From assembly GCA_037349315.1 (NCBI GenBank), contig JBAIAC010000040.1:13162001-13226000 (forward strand): a stretch of 64,000 bases of DNA, written 5' to 3'. Shown here in pieces: positions 13,295 to 26,299 of this stretch (position 1 is its first letter; each line of letters starts with the position of its first letter). The position numbers and the translations under genes were made by a program. Under the pieces are notes generated by a model, which saw only the letters and a list, made by a program, of their open reading frames with translations, made no database searches and was not told the DNA's origin. Source of the stretch: Chelydra serpentina (taxonomy: Eukaryota > Chordata > Testudines > Chelydridae).

Positions 13295-13500
13295 CAAGCA
13301 TGGTCCAGTGGCCTAATGACAGGAGTTCGAATCCTGACAGACATTTTGATTCCTTCCATGTCCGGGGCAAATCCCTTAATCTTTCTGTGCATCCGTTTCC
13401 CTGTGGTAGAAAGGGGATAATAATACTTTCTTCCCTTGGCAAGTTCAGGGAATGAATTAATTGGTGCTTGCCAAGCACTCTGAAGATGCAACGCGCCACT
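13295..13500 (+). mobile_element. MIR SINE, nearly full length
   Basis: Head 'catggtccagtggcctaatg' and box-B-like 'gagttcgaatcctgacag', then 'ggggcaaatcccttaatctt', 'cgtttccctgtggtagaaag' and 'gggataataatactttcttc'. Confidence 0.85.
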
Positions 13501-14192
13501 ACAGATCTGCTAAGTATTACAATTTCATTTGTAGAGGACCCTGGGGTTCTGAGCTTCCTGGCTAATAGAATTCACATGGCATAACCCCCCAAGGAGTGCT
13601 TTGGAAATGAAAGGGACAATGTTCAATACAGGAATCTCTCCAGCAAGCTATTACAGTGCGAGTGAAAAGACAGGGAAACACTCAGTGACTCAGCTATAGG
13701 AACAAGAAGTAGAGCAGACAATGGTGATTCTTTTGATCATTTCTTCAAGCTGAGAGATACTCCTGTGTTCCTATGTTTCACTGAGTTGCGTTGGAAACAA
13801 AGCAAACCAACGGTGCAAAGAAAACAACACCACCTACCTAAAGAATGGGATGAAACACTCACACACAACCTCTCCGAATAGAGCTTTATGTTATAAAGAT
13901 CTAGTATTCGTTCCTTGGGAGATTCGGAAGTAAGATCGCTGAACTCAGTAATAGAATGGGAGTTGAGTATATTAATTTACTCTGCTTCCTAATATTCCAG
14001 AAATTGCACTGCATGGGTGTTTTTCTGCAGAACCAGTTTTTCCCTCATCCTTTTCTTCCCCATTCATATTGTTCACTAGCTCATGCAGTTTAGATCATCA
14101 TCATCATCTAGTCTTTTAAGCGCTGGGGGCTGTGGAATTTAGATTTTGTATAAGAACAATGAATGCTCAGCTGTTATTTATTGGGCTCTATT

Positions 14193-14222
14193 GTTTTATG
14201 GCAACAGCAGATGCCATAAAAC
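14193..14222. other. perfect 11-bp stem hairpin
   Basis: gttttatggca (14193-14203) and tgccataaaac (14212-14222) are exact reverse complements around an 8-base loop, in an AT-rich intron region with no recognised repeat. It could be a chance hairpin, a structured RNA element or a palindromic binding site. Confidence 0.6.
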
Positions 14223-14989
14223 TGAATAAAATAAAAGAACAACGGAGAGTGAATTTCCACAGACTTTCCTTCCTAACTCCTATATATATACACAAGTAAA
14301 CCAAGCCTCCTAATCGTTTCCTGCATAGAATCTGGGCATGCAAAGTAGTCAGCTTTGACTCCCTCTCAGTGGAAGCAGTCAGAGGTCAGGCCAATGTGTC
14401 ATCAGGTAATTTTGCAGTGAAGTCTCTAGCTTATTCCATGACCTGGATGTCAGCAGCTATTACTGATCTCCCTGCAGATAACTTACAAGGAAATGGATAG
14501 GCTCTGCAGTCCCAGTTTTGCTAGAATGTTGTTTATTTAATGTAAGGAGGATAAACTCAGTGAGTAACGCTTGTTAATTTCTCCAATGTAGCTTGTTTAT
14601 GGTTTGTAGCCCTGTTGCTAGGATGGGTATAACAAGGGTTTTGTTACAAACTCAGATCTCAGCCCAGCTTTGCTGAGGTCTCTAGAAGCCTTCAAGTGAA
14701 CCAGAGCACAGTTTGGGGCAAACCTGAGTCGGTGGATGGTTTAGCCTGAGCCAGTGCGTGGTTTTGAATTACAGCCAGATGAAAGTCACTGTTCCGGATG
14801 GTTTCATGCCAGTGAAACTCGGTAGCTCCAAGTGATCTTCAGCTTAAGTCTGATGGTTCATTCAAATGTAGAACCTAAAGGAACACAAGCCCCATGCGAC
14901 CCAGGACCGCAGCAATGGTTTGCACAGAGCCCGTGTCCCCAGCTTGCTGTGGCTAGCACAGCTGTAGGCTGCAGGCGTGCGCAATGGGT

Positions 14990-15257
14990 GCGGCTGGTGA
15001 TTTTCAGGTACGGCTCTCAGATCGGGGGCAGTGCCTGTGGGTTACGAGGGTGCAGCTCTAAAGGGAGGCTCACAGCCCAGGCTGATAGACTTGTGCTAGT
15101 TGGGCTCGCATTAGCGCGCAAACAAATAGCTGTGTAGACACTGCAGCTTGGGCTGTTAAGCCCCCTTCCCCCCACACTGGAGAGCCCGAGCCACACTGCT
15201 AGTGCAAGCCCCGGGCTGGGAGACTGGCTCCCAGACGCAGTGTAGACATACCCACAA
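14990..15257. mobile_element. dispersed element with GTGTAGACATACCC terminus
   Basis: Contains 'gctgtgtagacactgcagct' and ends in 'cagtgtagacatacccac', the terminus of a short class-II-like repeat abundant in turtles. Other copies with the same 'gtctacac' ends are at 28330-28480, 40016-40260 and 60088-60343. No coding capacity and no target duplication that I can define. Confidence 0.5.
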
Positions 15258-17883
15258 AGGGAATCGGAGAGCCTGTTCTGCCCCCCCAGGCCTAGTAAAG
15301 CTATTCGAGCTGCAGTCAGAAAGCAGGTCCAGGGCAGCTCCTTCCTGTTCCTCTGGGGCGTGGATAGCCCGTGGGCTTCCACAGCTTCGCCACTCACGCC
15401 GTGCTTGGGGTTTGTCCTTTTGTTACCGAAAATAAACCTCACCTGGAGAGCTGCTGAGAGACAGACTTTGTATACTGGGAGTGCCGGGAAGCGCTGCGAA
15501 GCACAGCTGTACTTTCCCGGACTTGTGACCGGACGAGAACCCTCCTGGCCGTATTGGATTAAGACAGGATCAGATAAGCGGGGGGGGCCCAGATTTTACA
15601 GCCTCACCCCTGGAAATACATGCCTGGAGCCGTCTATATTGACAGCCACTCCATTGGGCATGGCCCCAGCCCAAGAAACACCTCAGCGGGGTCGGTGCCT
15701 CTGATTAGAGTTGAATCACGCCACCTTTAAGCCTCATTCTACGTCTCTGCCTCTGGGCGTTTCGGCTCAGTTCTGTTGCGAGCACCTGAGACCTGTTCTT
15801 GGCTTCAGCCTCGGTTAGTCCTGACCTTCTGCACACTGATCTCTTGTTTCATTAACCACAGCATTCGGGGGGAAATGGGCCATTGTGATACCGAATGTCC
15901 TTTCAAGTGGCTCTTTCCGTGAGCCGTCGGAGCTCAGAATCTCTCTCCCCGTGTGGGTGTCTGCCACTTGTGCTGGACTTGCCTTAGGCCAGGAAATGAT
16001 ATAGTTCATACCTGTCCAACTGAAGGGTCCCTACAAGTCTGTGCAAGATGTCCACAGAGCACCCGGCCGTGCGCTTTCCTCATAGAATCCTAGATTAAGA
16101 ACCATCAATTAAGACGGAGCCTGCTCCCTGTTAGATGCTGCCTCAGAATCCGGACAGCTCGTTGAGTAGGGCAGGAGAGAGCTTCCCTCCTCAACCTTCT
16201 GCTTTCCCTTCGGAAGGGGGGATTGAGCTCTTTTTGCTGCCCAGGCAGCGCTGGGGGACCCCGTTCACTCGCTCATCCCCTGGGCCGAGGGAAAGAGTTA
16301 GACAGATCCAGGCGCCCTTTCCTATTGAAAGGCAGGCTGTCCCCTTCCGTATGTGTCTGGGCGGTGACTCCCAGCTGTGGAACAGAGGCCACGGTTCCTC
16401 TCTGCAGGTGGGGCCCTGTGGGGGACCCCCCCCTCCCCGCTAACATGGAACCTGACCCAAAGGCAATTGATGTTGGAGCAGGGTATTCCCTTTGAGCTCA
16501 GCGGGTGTCGGATCAGGCCGTTCTCTCCACGCCAGTCCTGGGACTGACGCTGGGTTATCGTATTGGCCGAAGGTCGGCGTTCGCTGCTACAGCGCACCGT
16601 CCTGTGACCCGGCCCGCTGGCCGGATTTAGTCCACCCCTTCTGGGGTAATGGAACGTCCAACGTAAAATGGTCTAAGGTCCTCATGAAATGGGCCCCACC
16701 CGTGGGCCCTGTGGTCCTCACACCCTTCTCTCAGGGCTTTCTACTGTCTCTGTCCCCTTCTCGGGGGCCAGGACTCCCACGGTATTCCCCTCGATCCCCT
16801 AAGAGAAATCCCAAACCAGAAGTACACAAACTCAAACCAGATTCTACCCTCGGCCTCTCTTCCCTCTCTGCGGCAGTGTTCCTCCACTGAGCACCTCCTC
16901 CCTGGTCCTCCAAACTTGCCCTTGGATCAGGGCTCACCGCTGGAGCCTGCTCCACTCCCAGTGGCTGCTTTGTCTCTCTCCTGTCCTCGTGCCAGACTTC
17001 CCCACTCAGGATCCCCGGGCTTCCTCCTCTCCCATCCCAGAGCCGGACTGCAGAATCTGTCCCTTCTGCACTAAACTTCCTGCTTTCATACTCCCCGCAC
17101 AGCCCCTTCCCAGCTGGCCGTGGTCTCTAATTAAACCTGGCTCTCTCCCTCCACCCCAGGTGCCAACAGGTAACACAACCGGTCTCTCCCCATTAACCCT
17201 TTCAGGGCCTGTGTTGGGTACACACCCCATCGCAGTTGGCCGTAGCCCCACTTCTGATCCCAGCGCCGCAATACGCATGACCCTGCCACGCTAATTCGGG
17301 AGTGCCAGCGTTGTGCTTTTAGGGACGGCTGAGACAGCTGCCGATGGGGCATAAATATAATGACGGCTCTGTATCAGGAGCAGGGTTTTTTAAAGCCGCT
17401 TTGGCTGCTCGCTCCGTGTCAGGTGGTGATCCCGTGAGGAGGCCACATGTGTCCGGGCTGCTCCTTTTCCCTTCTGAGGCAGATGGCCAGAATGATGTCA
17501 CACTAGCAGGTTGTGTCAGCTATATCCTGGCCACTCAGGGTTGTTCAGGTCGGGTGGGGGAGTGGGGAAGGCTCCAGGAACACCAGACAGCTTGGAGAGG
17601 CGGTTGAGAACTGCTGATTCTCACCAGACTTGGAGACAACCTAAGAGAGCTGGCTGGAAATCAGCCACTGCAGCCGCCCCAGGCGCCTGGGTTGGCCATT
17701 CTCCCCAGAGGAAGTGGAATGACACACTAGGCACTGCGGAGTGCTCGGAAATAACCTGCCGTGGGAGAAGTTCAGGGTTTAGTTTGGTTCGGTTTATTTT
17801 CCTTTTGACATAGATGCGTGTAAACCAAAGACTGCCGCGCAGTCTGGCTCAAGCTATCCCATACGTTCCAAGGGAAAAGAACC

Positions 17884-18648
17884 CTCTAGGACAGTGGTTC
17901 CCAAACTGGGGTTCATGAACCCCTGGGGGCTTGCGAAATGTTACAGGGGGTTCTCAGGGGAAAATTCCCTAATGGCGGACAGAGCTGTCCCTAGGGACCC
18001 TGGGCAGCATGGGGCCAGCAGCCCAGAGCCCCTGGACTTCCAAGAGCTAAGCAGATCAAAGCAAGCATATGTATCACACTGAGAAGATTTAAACTTCAAC
18101 ACTCCTTATAAGAAATGGAAAGGGAGGTGGATATTTTTTGCTGTTTTTAAAATTAAATAGGCAGCTAGTGTTCTTCATAATAATTTTAAAAACAATAAGT
18201 TTAAGCTTTGTTGTAACGTGCGTTGTTTGCCTGGACTGCTCAAGACCTGAATGCTTGTGTAGGAGGAACAATTTGAGTTGGCTTCTTAAATACCTTCATG
18301 CTGTTTCACATGTGATACTCCTTGATGAAACATAGGAGCCTGGTCTCATAGCAGGTTTATTCAAAATGATACAAGCTGCGAAAGTGAGATCTTGGAAGAG
18401 TGTTGCCATTTTCATAATGTAATAAAAATACTATAATAATATATAATAATAATAATTAATAAATAGTGTGTAATAAGCATTTCATAAAAACAAATTTTAT
18501 ATTTCCAAGATCACTGCTTTTATAATTTATACTCAGGGAAAGGGGAAAATCCTTGGAAATATTCATTTTTAGGAGGGGGTTCGTGAGACTTGACATTTTA
18601 GTGAAAGGGTTCACAGGTTGTTAAAGTTTGGGAACCACTGCTCTAGGA
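17884..18648. mobile_element. non-autonomous hAT DNA transposon with target duplications
   Basis: The element proper is 17892-18640 (749 bp). Both ends carry the same 16-base terminal inverted repeat, cagtggttcccaaact at the left and agtttgggaaccactg at the right. It is flanked by an exact 8-bp target-site duplication, ctctagga (17884-17891 and 18641-18648), which is diagnostic of the hAT superfamily. Near the left end is a perfect 16-base palindrome, ggggttcatgaacccc (17908-17923). The core is AT-rich (18120-18560) and has no transposase frame, so the element was mobilised in trans. Confidence 0.95.
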
Positions 18649-18854
18649 TGAATCTAACCAGTCACTTTTAATAGGACACCTTGTACATTTAGCACCAAGG
18701 AACAGGATGGATGTGAAAACCACCGAAGTACTGAGAACAGGTCTCAAACTGAGCCCAAGGGAGCTACTCAGTTACATACCAAAGAAAGACTGGAACGTCA
18801 CGTAAAAGCATTTAAATCCTGCAGCAAATATGAGCTTCACCTAACCATCATCTC

Positions 18855-18935
18855 ATTTATTTATTCTTTGTATTCAGCGCCTCTGGGATTTGGAGACCCA
18901 TTGTGCTGGGCACCGTACAAACGCCTCGGTTCTAT
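18855..18935 (+). repeat. dispersed repeat copy (CCCATTGTGCTGGGC type)
   Basis: Reads 'ttattctttgtattcagcgc', then 'cccattgtgctgggcaccgt' and acaaacgc. The same sequence, reverse-complemented and diverged, is at 57751-57840 ('tgtacagcacctaacccaat'). Two copies in one window support a dispersed family. I do not assign a name. Confidence 0.6.
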
Positions 18936-20224
18936 GGGCAACCAAATTTTGCCTTTTAATGCTAAATTTGAGTGAAGCGTCTCTTCTCCCCACTTTCGCT
19001 GCCATGTGAACCGAACTAATGCCGGATGATACATTTGTAGTGGCTGGGGTTGCCCATCAGGGTTTAGGGACCCATTGTGTTAAGATAGGCCACCCCTACC
19101 CCGAAAGAAGTATATGATGGCAGCAGATGGGCGGAGTTTGATGGAGTTACAAGGCGATGGAGTTAGAGCAGGGATGAGTTTGGCTGGATATGCCTTGGCC
19201 AGAACCGAAACCTTAGAGCAGAACGTTTATGCATGCGACTTGAGCCTGTCCTCCCCCAGCTCTGCTCTCTGGATTCAAATGTCTTCCATGAAATAGCTCA
19301 CCCTGGTTACTTCACCGCACAGTGGGTCTCTCGCAGCCCCAGAGGCCTGCCTGCCAGAGCTTTCATCTCTGCATGGGCCAAATCCCGCTGCTTGTCAGTT
19401 AGTGCAAACATAAAAGCCAAGTCGGGTGTTGATGTAGGGGCTTGTTCCCAGCTAATTTCCCAGCATAAGATCCCACTCGGCAGCTTGGCTGAGTCACAGA
19501 CACATGAGTAAGAGAGGCAGTAAGGTGAAGGCTTTGCCATAGTAACGCAAGAGCTTTGTCATCACATTAGCATTATCTGAAGCCCTAACTACAAGCTGCT
19601 TCTTCAGACAATAACATACGATGATTGAATTGTTCCCTTGGCACAAGTTGGAGCTCTGACACGGTTCTTCCCGAGGGAGCGGAGATTGCCGAAAGAATGG
19701 GGGTTACCGCAGAAGTGGGTGGGTCCGGTCAGGGGGCTCTTTGGTTCCATTTGTAATGCCTCTGCTATCAAGCGACTACTTCTCAAGTGCTTCCACCCTC
19801 TCCTGCCCAGTTTGATACCAAACGGTTAAAACAGCAGTGTTGCCAAGCAAAAGCAGTTTGTGGGGGTTTTATCCAGAGGTTTTTGAGTAGATAGAGAAAG
19901 GGGAAAGGTATCAGACCCTCCCCACCCCCCACCTCGAGATCCAAAGGTAGAGTTCGCGTTGCTGCTGCAGCCTTCATTTTCCAGCCATTTAAATAAACGC
20001 TCGAAGTACGTCATTCGTGTGGGGCGAGCGGAGGGAGCAGCAGGTGACGGGCATGTTCCTACTGGTTATATTTATTTCCGTAATGACACCGGGAAACATT
20101 AGCAGAGACGAGACTCTCGATTCAGGCCGGACTGTTTGTTGGAAATAGCAGTGTGTGTCTGTTCCACGTGTTTAAAGAGGAGAAGAGAGGGTATTGCTTT
20201 GTGGTTCGAGGAGGAAGAGAGGGC

Positions 20225-20300
20225 GAGGAATCTCAGCTCCCAGGTTCTGTTTACTGCTCTGCTGCTCACTTGCTGTGTGACCTTGGGATAGTCTCTCAGG
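20225..20300 (+). mobile_element. MIR SINE remnant
   Basis: Only the MIR core survives: 'ctctgctgctcacttgctgt' followed by 'gtgaccttgggatagtctct'. Confidence 0.65.
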
Positions 20301-20424
20301 GCCCAGTTTTTCAAACGTATCTGCTAAATTTGGGTGTCCAGCTCAACACACCCGGCACTTGATTTTTCCAGAGTGCTGAGCACTCAGTGGCCACTAACTT
20401 CATTTCAAGATGTGGGTGCCAAGC

Positions 20425-20490
20425 GTGACTGAACATCAGGTCCCTTTAAGGTGTCTCAAGTTGGACATCCAAAAATGGAGACACCCATGA
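20425..20490 (+). repeat. dispersed repeat copy (CAAGTTGGACATCCAAAAATGG type)
   Basis: 'aaggtgtctcaagttggaca' and 'tccaaaaatggagacaccc' match 30755-30835 ('cggtgtttcaagttgggcaa', 'ccaaaaatggaggtcccc') at most positions. A further piece of the same family is at 63525-63585. Confidence 0.6.
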
Positions 20491-21213
20491 TGTTGACTAA
20501 AGTTGGTCCGTGTTGCCATCTTAGTCATCTGTAAATTGGCTTCATTGTACAGTGATAGATATTACAGGCCCAGTTTAGTTTGAAAGATGGCCTCAATTTG
20601 AATTAATTGGGTGCCTGACTTCATGATTGTAATTAGGTGTCTTAAGCTCTGAATTGCTAGCGTTTGTGCGCACAGAATTGTGCTGTTAAAACGGAGACCG
20701 GTTTTATCTTATCACACGATTGTTTGCGATGCTTTCCTGCTCTTACACTGCCGTATTGTGCAAAGACGAATGTTTTTTTCTTGTTAGCTGCTCCCAACAG
20801 CCTCCTAAGGGTGGTGTGCCACTCAATTAGTAAACGTTTCTTTGAGAAACGTAGAGGAATGGTACTCTGCCCATGTGTGCCAACTGCAGAGAAGGTGCTT
20901 CCTCTCTAACGCACACTGAGTAGGACATTACTCTGTCAGTAGTCCCAATGAGTGAGGTACCACTCACAGTAAGGATGGCATTAAAGTTGCTCTTTCTGTC
21001 ATTTTATGAAGTCTGCCCTTCTGCAGTGCGGTCACTAATTAGGTCCAGGAGTGATAAGGGGGTAAAGAGAATCCAAGAATACGCAGTGTTTTACGTAGCC
21101 TGTTACCTCCTTCCATTAAGGAATACAGAGAAAGCACTGGCCCTGCAGGCTGAACTCTGCCTTTGGTTACTGTCGAGGGTTTAGTCTTTCACCCTTGACT
21201 GCTTCTCCCACAG

Positions 21214-21361
21214 GAGAAAGAAAGGAACGCAAGGCGGAAGAAGAAGAAAGCCCCTGCCGTTCAAAATGAAGGAGCTGCCTTCCCTCCCACGGCAGAGGAT
21301 GAGGAGATGGAGGTATCGGGGACAAGCGGCAACGAAGAGGAGATGGCCGAGGAGGCAGAAG
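21214..21361 (+). CDS. NCOR2: NCOR2 exon C, basic patch and acidic segment
   Basis: A 148-bp exon (acceptor ctcccacag, donor g|gtgagg). It encodes EKERNARRKKKKAPAVQNEG and then AAFPPTAEDEEMEVSGTSGN and EEEMAEEAE, leaving with one base of an Ala codon. The RRKKKK run just after SANT2 is a likely nuclear localisation signal and extends the basic tail of the domain. The DEEME...NEEEMAEEAE part is strongly acidic. Both features are conserved in the family. Confidence 0.96.
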
Positions 21362-22407
21362 GTGAGGCATGTGAGGGGCGACAGCCATGTGGGGAATTGG
21401 CTCGGGTTTGTTTGCTTCGTCCCTGGACCCATGGCTGCCCATGAGCAGCCCTTTCGTGGCAGGGCAGGTGGCAGGAGAGGCATTTTCGCCCTGCAAATGT
21501 CAGTGCTTCCATGGGTCTCCCTGGTAAGAGTATCTCCTGGGCGGGAGGAGCCATGCTGGGGAGCGGAGTGGCTCTGGCACCCTGAGGATATGCGAGGGCG
21601 ACGCTTTCACACCGCACCGGAGACACGGAAGCGCTGACATTTCTGGCTCCTCCAGATTTCACGGTCGCGGGGACTGTCCTCGGTCACAGCCCTGGCTGCT
21701 GAAGGTTTATTTGTGTGAGGCCCTGAAGCTCCATTCCCTGGTCAGCTGATAGCCCAGATGCCCTCAGGCTGAGGTGGGGGTTGTTTTGATAAGGGTTCGA
21801 TGGCGGCTCCAGTCCTCTGTCTCCAGGAGTGGGAGAGTGCAGACAGCGCCAGGCTTCCCCCGCTGCTTAGCTCTGCAGGAATTACCCGCAGACAGGAGGT
21901 TTATTTTCACAGCCCAATTATGCTTTGGCCTCTCCCTTAGGCGGCCCACCGGGAACCCAGTTGGTGCCGTTTTGGGAGATAGAATTTTTGTTAGTTTCAC
22001 TTTCAGTCACTACTGCTCCTGGCCCAAATTATCATTGCCACCCTAGCAGGACAAAACCCTGTATCCTCCTGACCTTGAGCCCCCATCCCTTACCACTGGG
22101 CATCTTTGGACTGGTCAAGGATGTCATCTTGCACATCCTTAGGTTTTCCGTCACCCTAGCAAAAAGTCTGCACTGTGATTGGCCTCCAGTCCCCACATCG
22201 CTGTGCCTTGTGCACCTCTAGACTGTTGTAAATCCGATTCGGTTTCCTTTTAAATAAAGGCCTGTTCACGCCGCGTGACCCCCAGCGAGGCACGAAGGTT
22301 GGAAAGCAGGGGGTAGGGGCAGTCGTAAGGCAAAGTAAGCGACACTACCCTGTCGGCTGCCCCAGGCTATGAGTCACCAAAGCATTCGCGCACCAGGCAT
22401 TATTTAA

Positions 22408-22485
22408 GAATATGCTTAAGTGCTTTGCTGAATCAGGAGGGGTCTTACTCACATGCTTTAAGTTAAGCCCAGTGCTTTGCTGACT
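22408..22485. repeat. dispersed repeat fragment (TGCTTAAGTGCTTTGCTGA type)
   Basis: 'gaatatgcttaagtgctttg' and 'cacatgctttaagttaagcc' are matched by 39885-39935 ('attaagcacgtgcttaaatg', 'ctttgttgaag'). Two related copies in the window indicate an old interspersed family. Confidence 0.5.
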
Positions 22486-25400
22486 CAGATCCCCCACGAA
22501 TGAAGCAGCAGGACGGCTGGTAGAGCCAAGACTGCCCTGTTCTCTTTAGGGCACTGCTTTTATGACTTTTGTGACCTAAACAACAAACATCCCGTGGCTT
22601 CTGCGTCAGAAAGTACTTCTTCGGGGCAGCAGCACATTCAGTAGCTGCTAAGCCACAGAGGTTAGCACACCGCTGCATTTTTTAATATCTTCTTTCAGGC
22701 AGGCAATTTCCACTCTCCCATTTGAGCAGAAGAAGGAGAGCCAACCGAAAGTGACAGTTTTAGCTATTTCTGGCTCAGAAACCTCAGCCGCAAGTTTGGG
22801 AAAATGTGTGTAATTTACGGCAATGGTCCCATTTGACTTTTGTCAAAGTAATTTAATAACGTAACCAGCAGTGCTGGCACCATGCAGAGTCCTGGCCTTG
22901 GAGATCAGGCTAATGGGACTGGAAATTGCAAATCTTTTCAAGTCATTGTTGAAAGTGACTCATGATAAGGCAGGTTCCAGGTGAATCTGCTCTGGGTGAT
23001 CTGTGACTCACAGACCGGGTGTAAGATGTGGTGTTTGCTCTTTGTGAGAGCTGTTCAGAGGAAAACCGTGTGTTTTAAGATTAAAGACTTGAAGACAGAT
23101 CTCTTGACACACTTAGAAGCTTTACATTATTACGGCTTCAGTTCTCATCTCTTATTCATCCTGTGAGGCGGGTGGGACTATGTTTCTGAAGTGGGCTACT
23201 GAGCTGAACAAAGCTATAAGCCAAGTAGCTGAAATGTCACAGGAGCAGAAATGTCAGAGCAGCAGAATGCTTGAGCAGTTTGCCTAGCTCCCCTGTGACA
23301 TTTGGGGATGCATTTTGGCGTAATGAATCCCGACCGGAGGGGAGGGCTTTGGATGAATTTGTTGCGTGATTAATTGTCTGTGTCCGAACTACCTGGTTCG
23401 CGAGCGCAAGGTGTACATGCGGATCACCTAACGCCTCAATGAACGGGGCCCTTCTAGCAAAGCCAGGCCGGATCACTAACTGTAGTGTGCCCCTCACCAG
23501 TCCATGCACAACTCATTTGCAATTCAGCTCCCCACGCTCACAGCAGGTTCGCACTATTGGGAACGAACACCTGGAAATCTAAAGCCTGGTTGAACTAGAG
23601 GCGAAATAGCTGCAGACGTCTCTTCGGCCTCGGCAGACCCCGTTTCACTTTGGGAAGGGAAGCGGGTGCATATCTGAGCGAGACTTTGGCCAAATACACC
23701 ATAAATCTCTGTCCGGCCTAAATACTGTAAATTCCTGGCCCGTCGTCCTTGGGTGACTGTGTTTCACTGATTTATTATAAGTAAATAAACATCAGGGAAG
23801 GCTGAAATTCCTATTGGCCTTGGGGCATTTTTCTGCCAAGAAAGTGGAATACTTTGGATGTGCTCAGACGTAAAGCTATCCAAATACTGTTCCTCTGCGT
23901 CCATCCATTTTGGATATAACTTGAAAGCCTTGCAGACCGATACAGATCTGTGTCCGGAAGGAATCCCGCCTTCCCTCCCATCCTTACTGTATTGAAGGGG
24001 AGAACACTGCCCTTAAATCCCAAAGCAAGTTCATCTTGACCCTACACCTCTGACGTTCTGAGATATTCTGAGAGCCCTCGACTCCCACTGATGGCGCACA
24101 CCCTTTCCCTTGGGTCAGGAAGTCCCTGAAGGAGGCGCAGGCCATCTTGCCAAGGCACAGTTCACTCCAAATGTTCCTCCCTTCGGGCCAAAGAGACACA
24201 AGCCGGCTCTGCTCTGAAATACCTCCCTGCATCTAGACAGGAGTGTTTTCAGCTCAGGAGGAAGCCATTTCCCAGAGATTTGGTGACTATCCTGGAATCT
24301 GTCCTGAAACTCTGGGATATTTTTCCTCCGGCTGACCCTGATCTCCTTTCTTTTCATATTGGCTGCTAAACCAAAACGTGCAGCGGGCTCCTTCTGCTGC
24401 CATGGATTTCTTCGTGGCGGGGCCGCAGGATGGGGGAAGGCAGGTTTCCATAGTCACAGTGATGCAGTCTGGGGAGGCAAGCGGAGAGGTTGGAACCGTG
24501 GCTCATGCCTTGATCAGACTGGAACTGGCCCCGATGCCTTGACCAGGGCTGGTTGGAATTTCGAGAACGATGCAGAGAAGAGTGAAGGGAGCGATTTTAA
24601 ATGTGGTCCTTGGTTCATAGGGCCAACAAATGGCTACTGCCTGCCTGGTTTTAGACGCAGGGTTCTGGCTCTTGGATTCATGACCCAGTCCCTTGGTTTT
24701 TAATGCTGGGCTCCATTATTTGAATGGCACCCAGCCTACAGGATGCGCTCAGCCCAGGCAGAGACAGGAGCATGCTTCTTTCTGTCCTTGATGTGCCATG
24801 GACAGTGTGGGGATCCCAGCACTTTGCTGTCCAGTTCAGAGACCGGGTAGGTCGACGGGACCTTCTCCCTCCTCTGACCAGAAGGTGTGGGGCTTGGGGA
24901 GGAGAGAATTCCCCTTCACAGGTGGGGGAAGGGAGTTCCTGGAACCCATTTTTATGTGAGGTAGCGGGAACAGGAAAATATTGAGACATTCCTGTGTGGG
25001 GCGGGCAGGGAGAAGGTCAGACCACAGCACCACTGAGGGGGAAGTGCCGAAGAGATGAGGAAAGTAGCCAGGAGGCTGAGCTGGTGTCCCCGTCCCATGC
25101 AGCTAGGGCGGGAGCATGGCGGGAGTTAGACCTGAAGGGCGTGCTTTGGGGGGGACCGGCTGGGGCTGCTGGTTCTAGGCTGAAAGCCAGTGACCCTAAC
25201 ACACAGCATACCGGAGATGGGGATTTGATGCGTCCGCCTTGTTTTACTCCCAAACACAGTCCTGTTTGTCTGGGTGCTGGTGTTCTCCAGCTGGGACAGG
25301 GGAAAGCAACATGACTGGGACATGTATAGGCCAGATTTTCAGCTCCCATTGTCCCCCACAGAGGGAAAGGAAGCGTGTGAGTTGGGGGAGGGCGCACACC

Positions 25401-25534
25401 ACAGGAGCTACTGGGCGCTGAGCACTTCTGAAAATTTGGCCACAAATGTCTCAGTGAAACGCACTGTAAAATCCCCCTCCGTCTTGGGGTTTGTTACGGT
25501 GTGTATAATACATAACTGCATAGTAATGGGGATT

Positions 25535-25745
25535 CCCATTGGCCTGCTGTTAAAGCGCTGGACTGGAACTCAGGAGAGCTGAGGTCTATTCCCAGCTTTG
25601 CCATTGGTCTGCTGGATGATCTCGGGCAAGGCACTTCCCCTCCTGGGCCTCAGTTTCTCCATCCGTAAAAGGGAGCTAATGATGCTGCCCTCCTTGGTAA
25701 AGCGCTGTGAGATCTACTGATGAAAAGCGCTAGATAAGATCAAGG
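25535..25745 (+). mobile_element. MIR SINE, nearly full length
   Basis: tRNA-like head 'ttaaagcgctggactggaac', 'tgaggtctattcccagcttt', then 'tctcgggcaaggcacttccc', 'gggcctcagtttctccatcc' and 'gtaaaagggagctaatgatg'. Confidence 0.9.
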
Positions 25746-26299
25746 CAGGGTCAATTTTTGTTTCTTGGCATTTAAGAATAGTAATCCGGGAATGGGCCAA
25801 GCCTGCGGCTATTGCTATGAAATATGGGGGAATCCGATCAAATGGCTCACTCAGATCCCAGCCACCCAAAGCCTAAACCCAACTGATGGAAGCTCTGAAA
25901 CCATTTCCACCCCCACCCATGGCAGTCGGGTCCCTGTGGGCCGTTGCTGAATTGAATGTGCTGTAAAGTAATGTGCTGGATGCTGGAGAAGGAGAGGGGG
26001 AAATGACAAACCATATGCTGTCGTCTGCTTCAAGTGGGACATTGACGCTGGTGATTTCCAAACGTAGGGCTCCATTCTTGCTGCCAGTTGACACTGGTGC
26101 ATTCTTTTTCCCTCGTGCGGTTACTCCAGCGTAACTGGGAAGAGAATTTGGCCTTTCGTAGGGGATTGAAAGTGTTTCACAAAGCTGGGGAAGTACCTTC
26201 CTTCTTGTGTCTGCCTCATCGCCTCATGCTTGTGTGTTAGATGTCTAAGGGGTAGTAACGAACGCTATAGGAATTGATTCTGGTTTGATTTCCTTTCAG

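Larger units (their letters stand above)
21362..26299 (+). other. 4.9-kb intron
   Basis: Donor gtgagg, acceptor tttcag. A dispersed-repeat fragment is at 22408-22485, a reversible 'ccagattttcagctcccatt' type fragment at 25325-25440, and a MIR at 25535-25745. No gene. I looked by eye for a small exon that would add the extra residues (beginning LHASGNEV) found here in mammalian NCOR2, and did not find one. 22490-25320 shows nothing I recognise. Confidence 0.75.
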
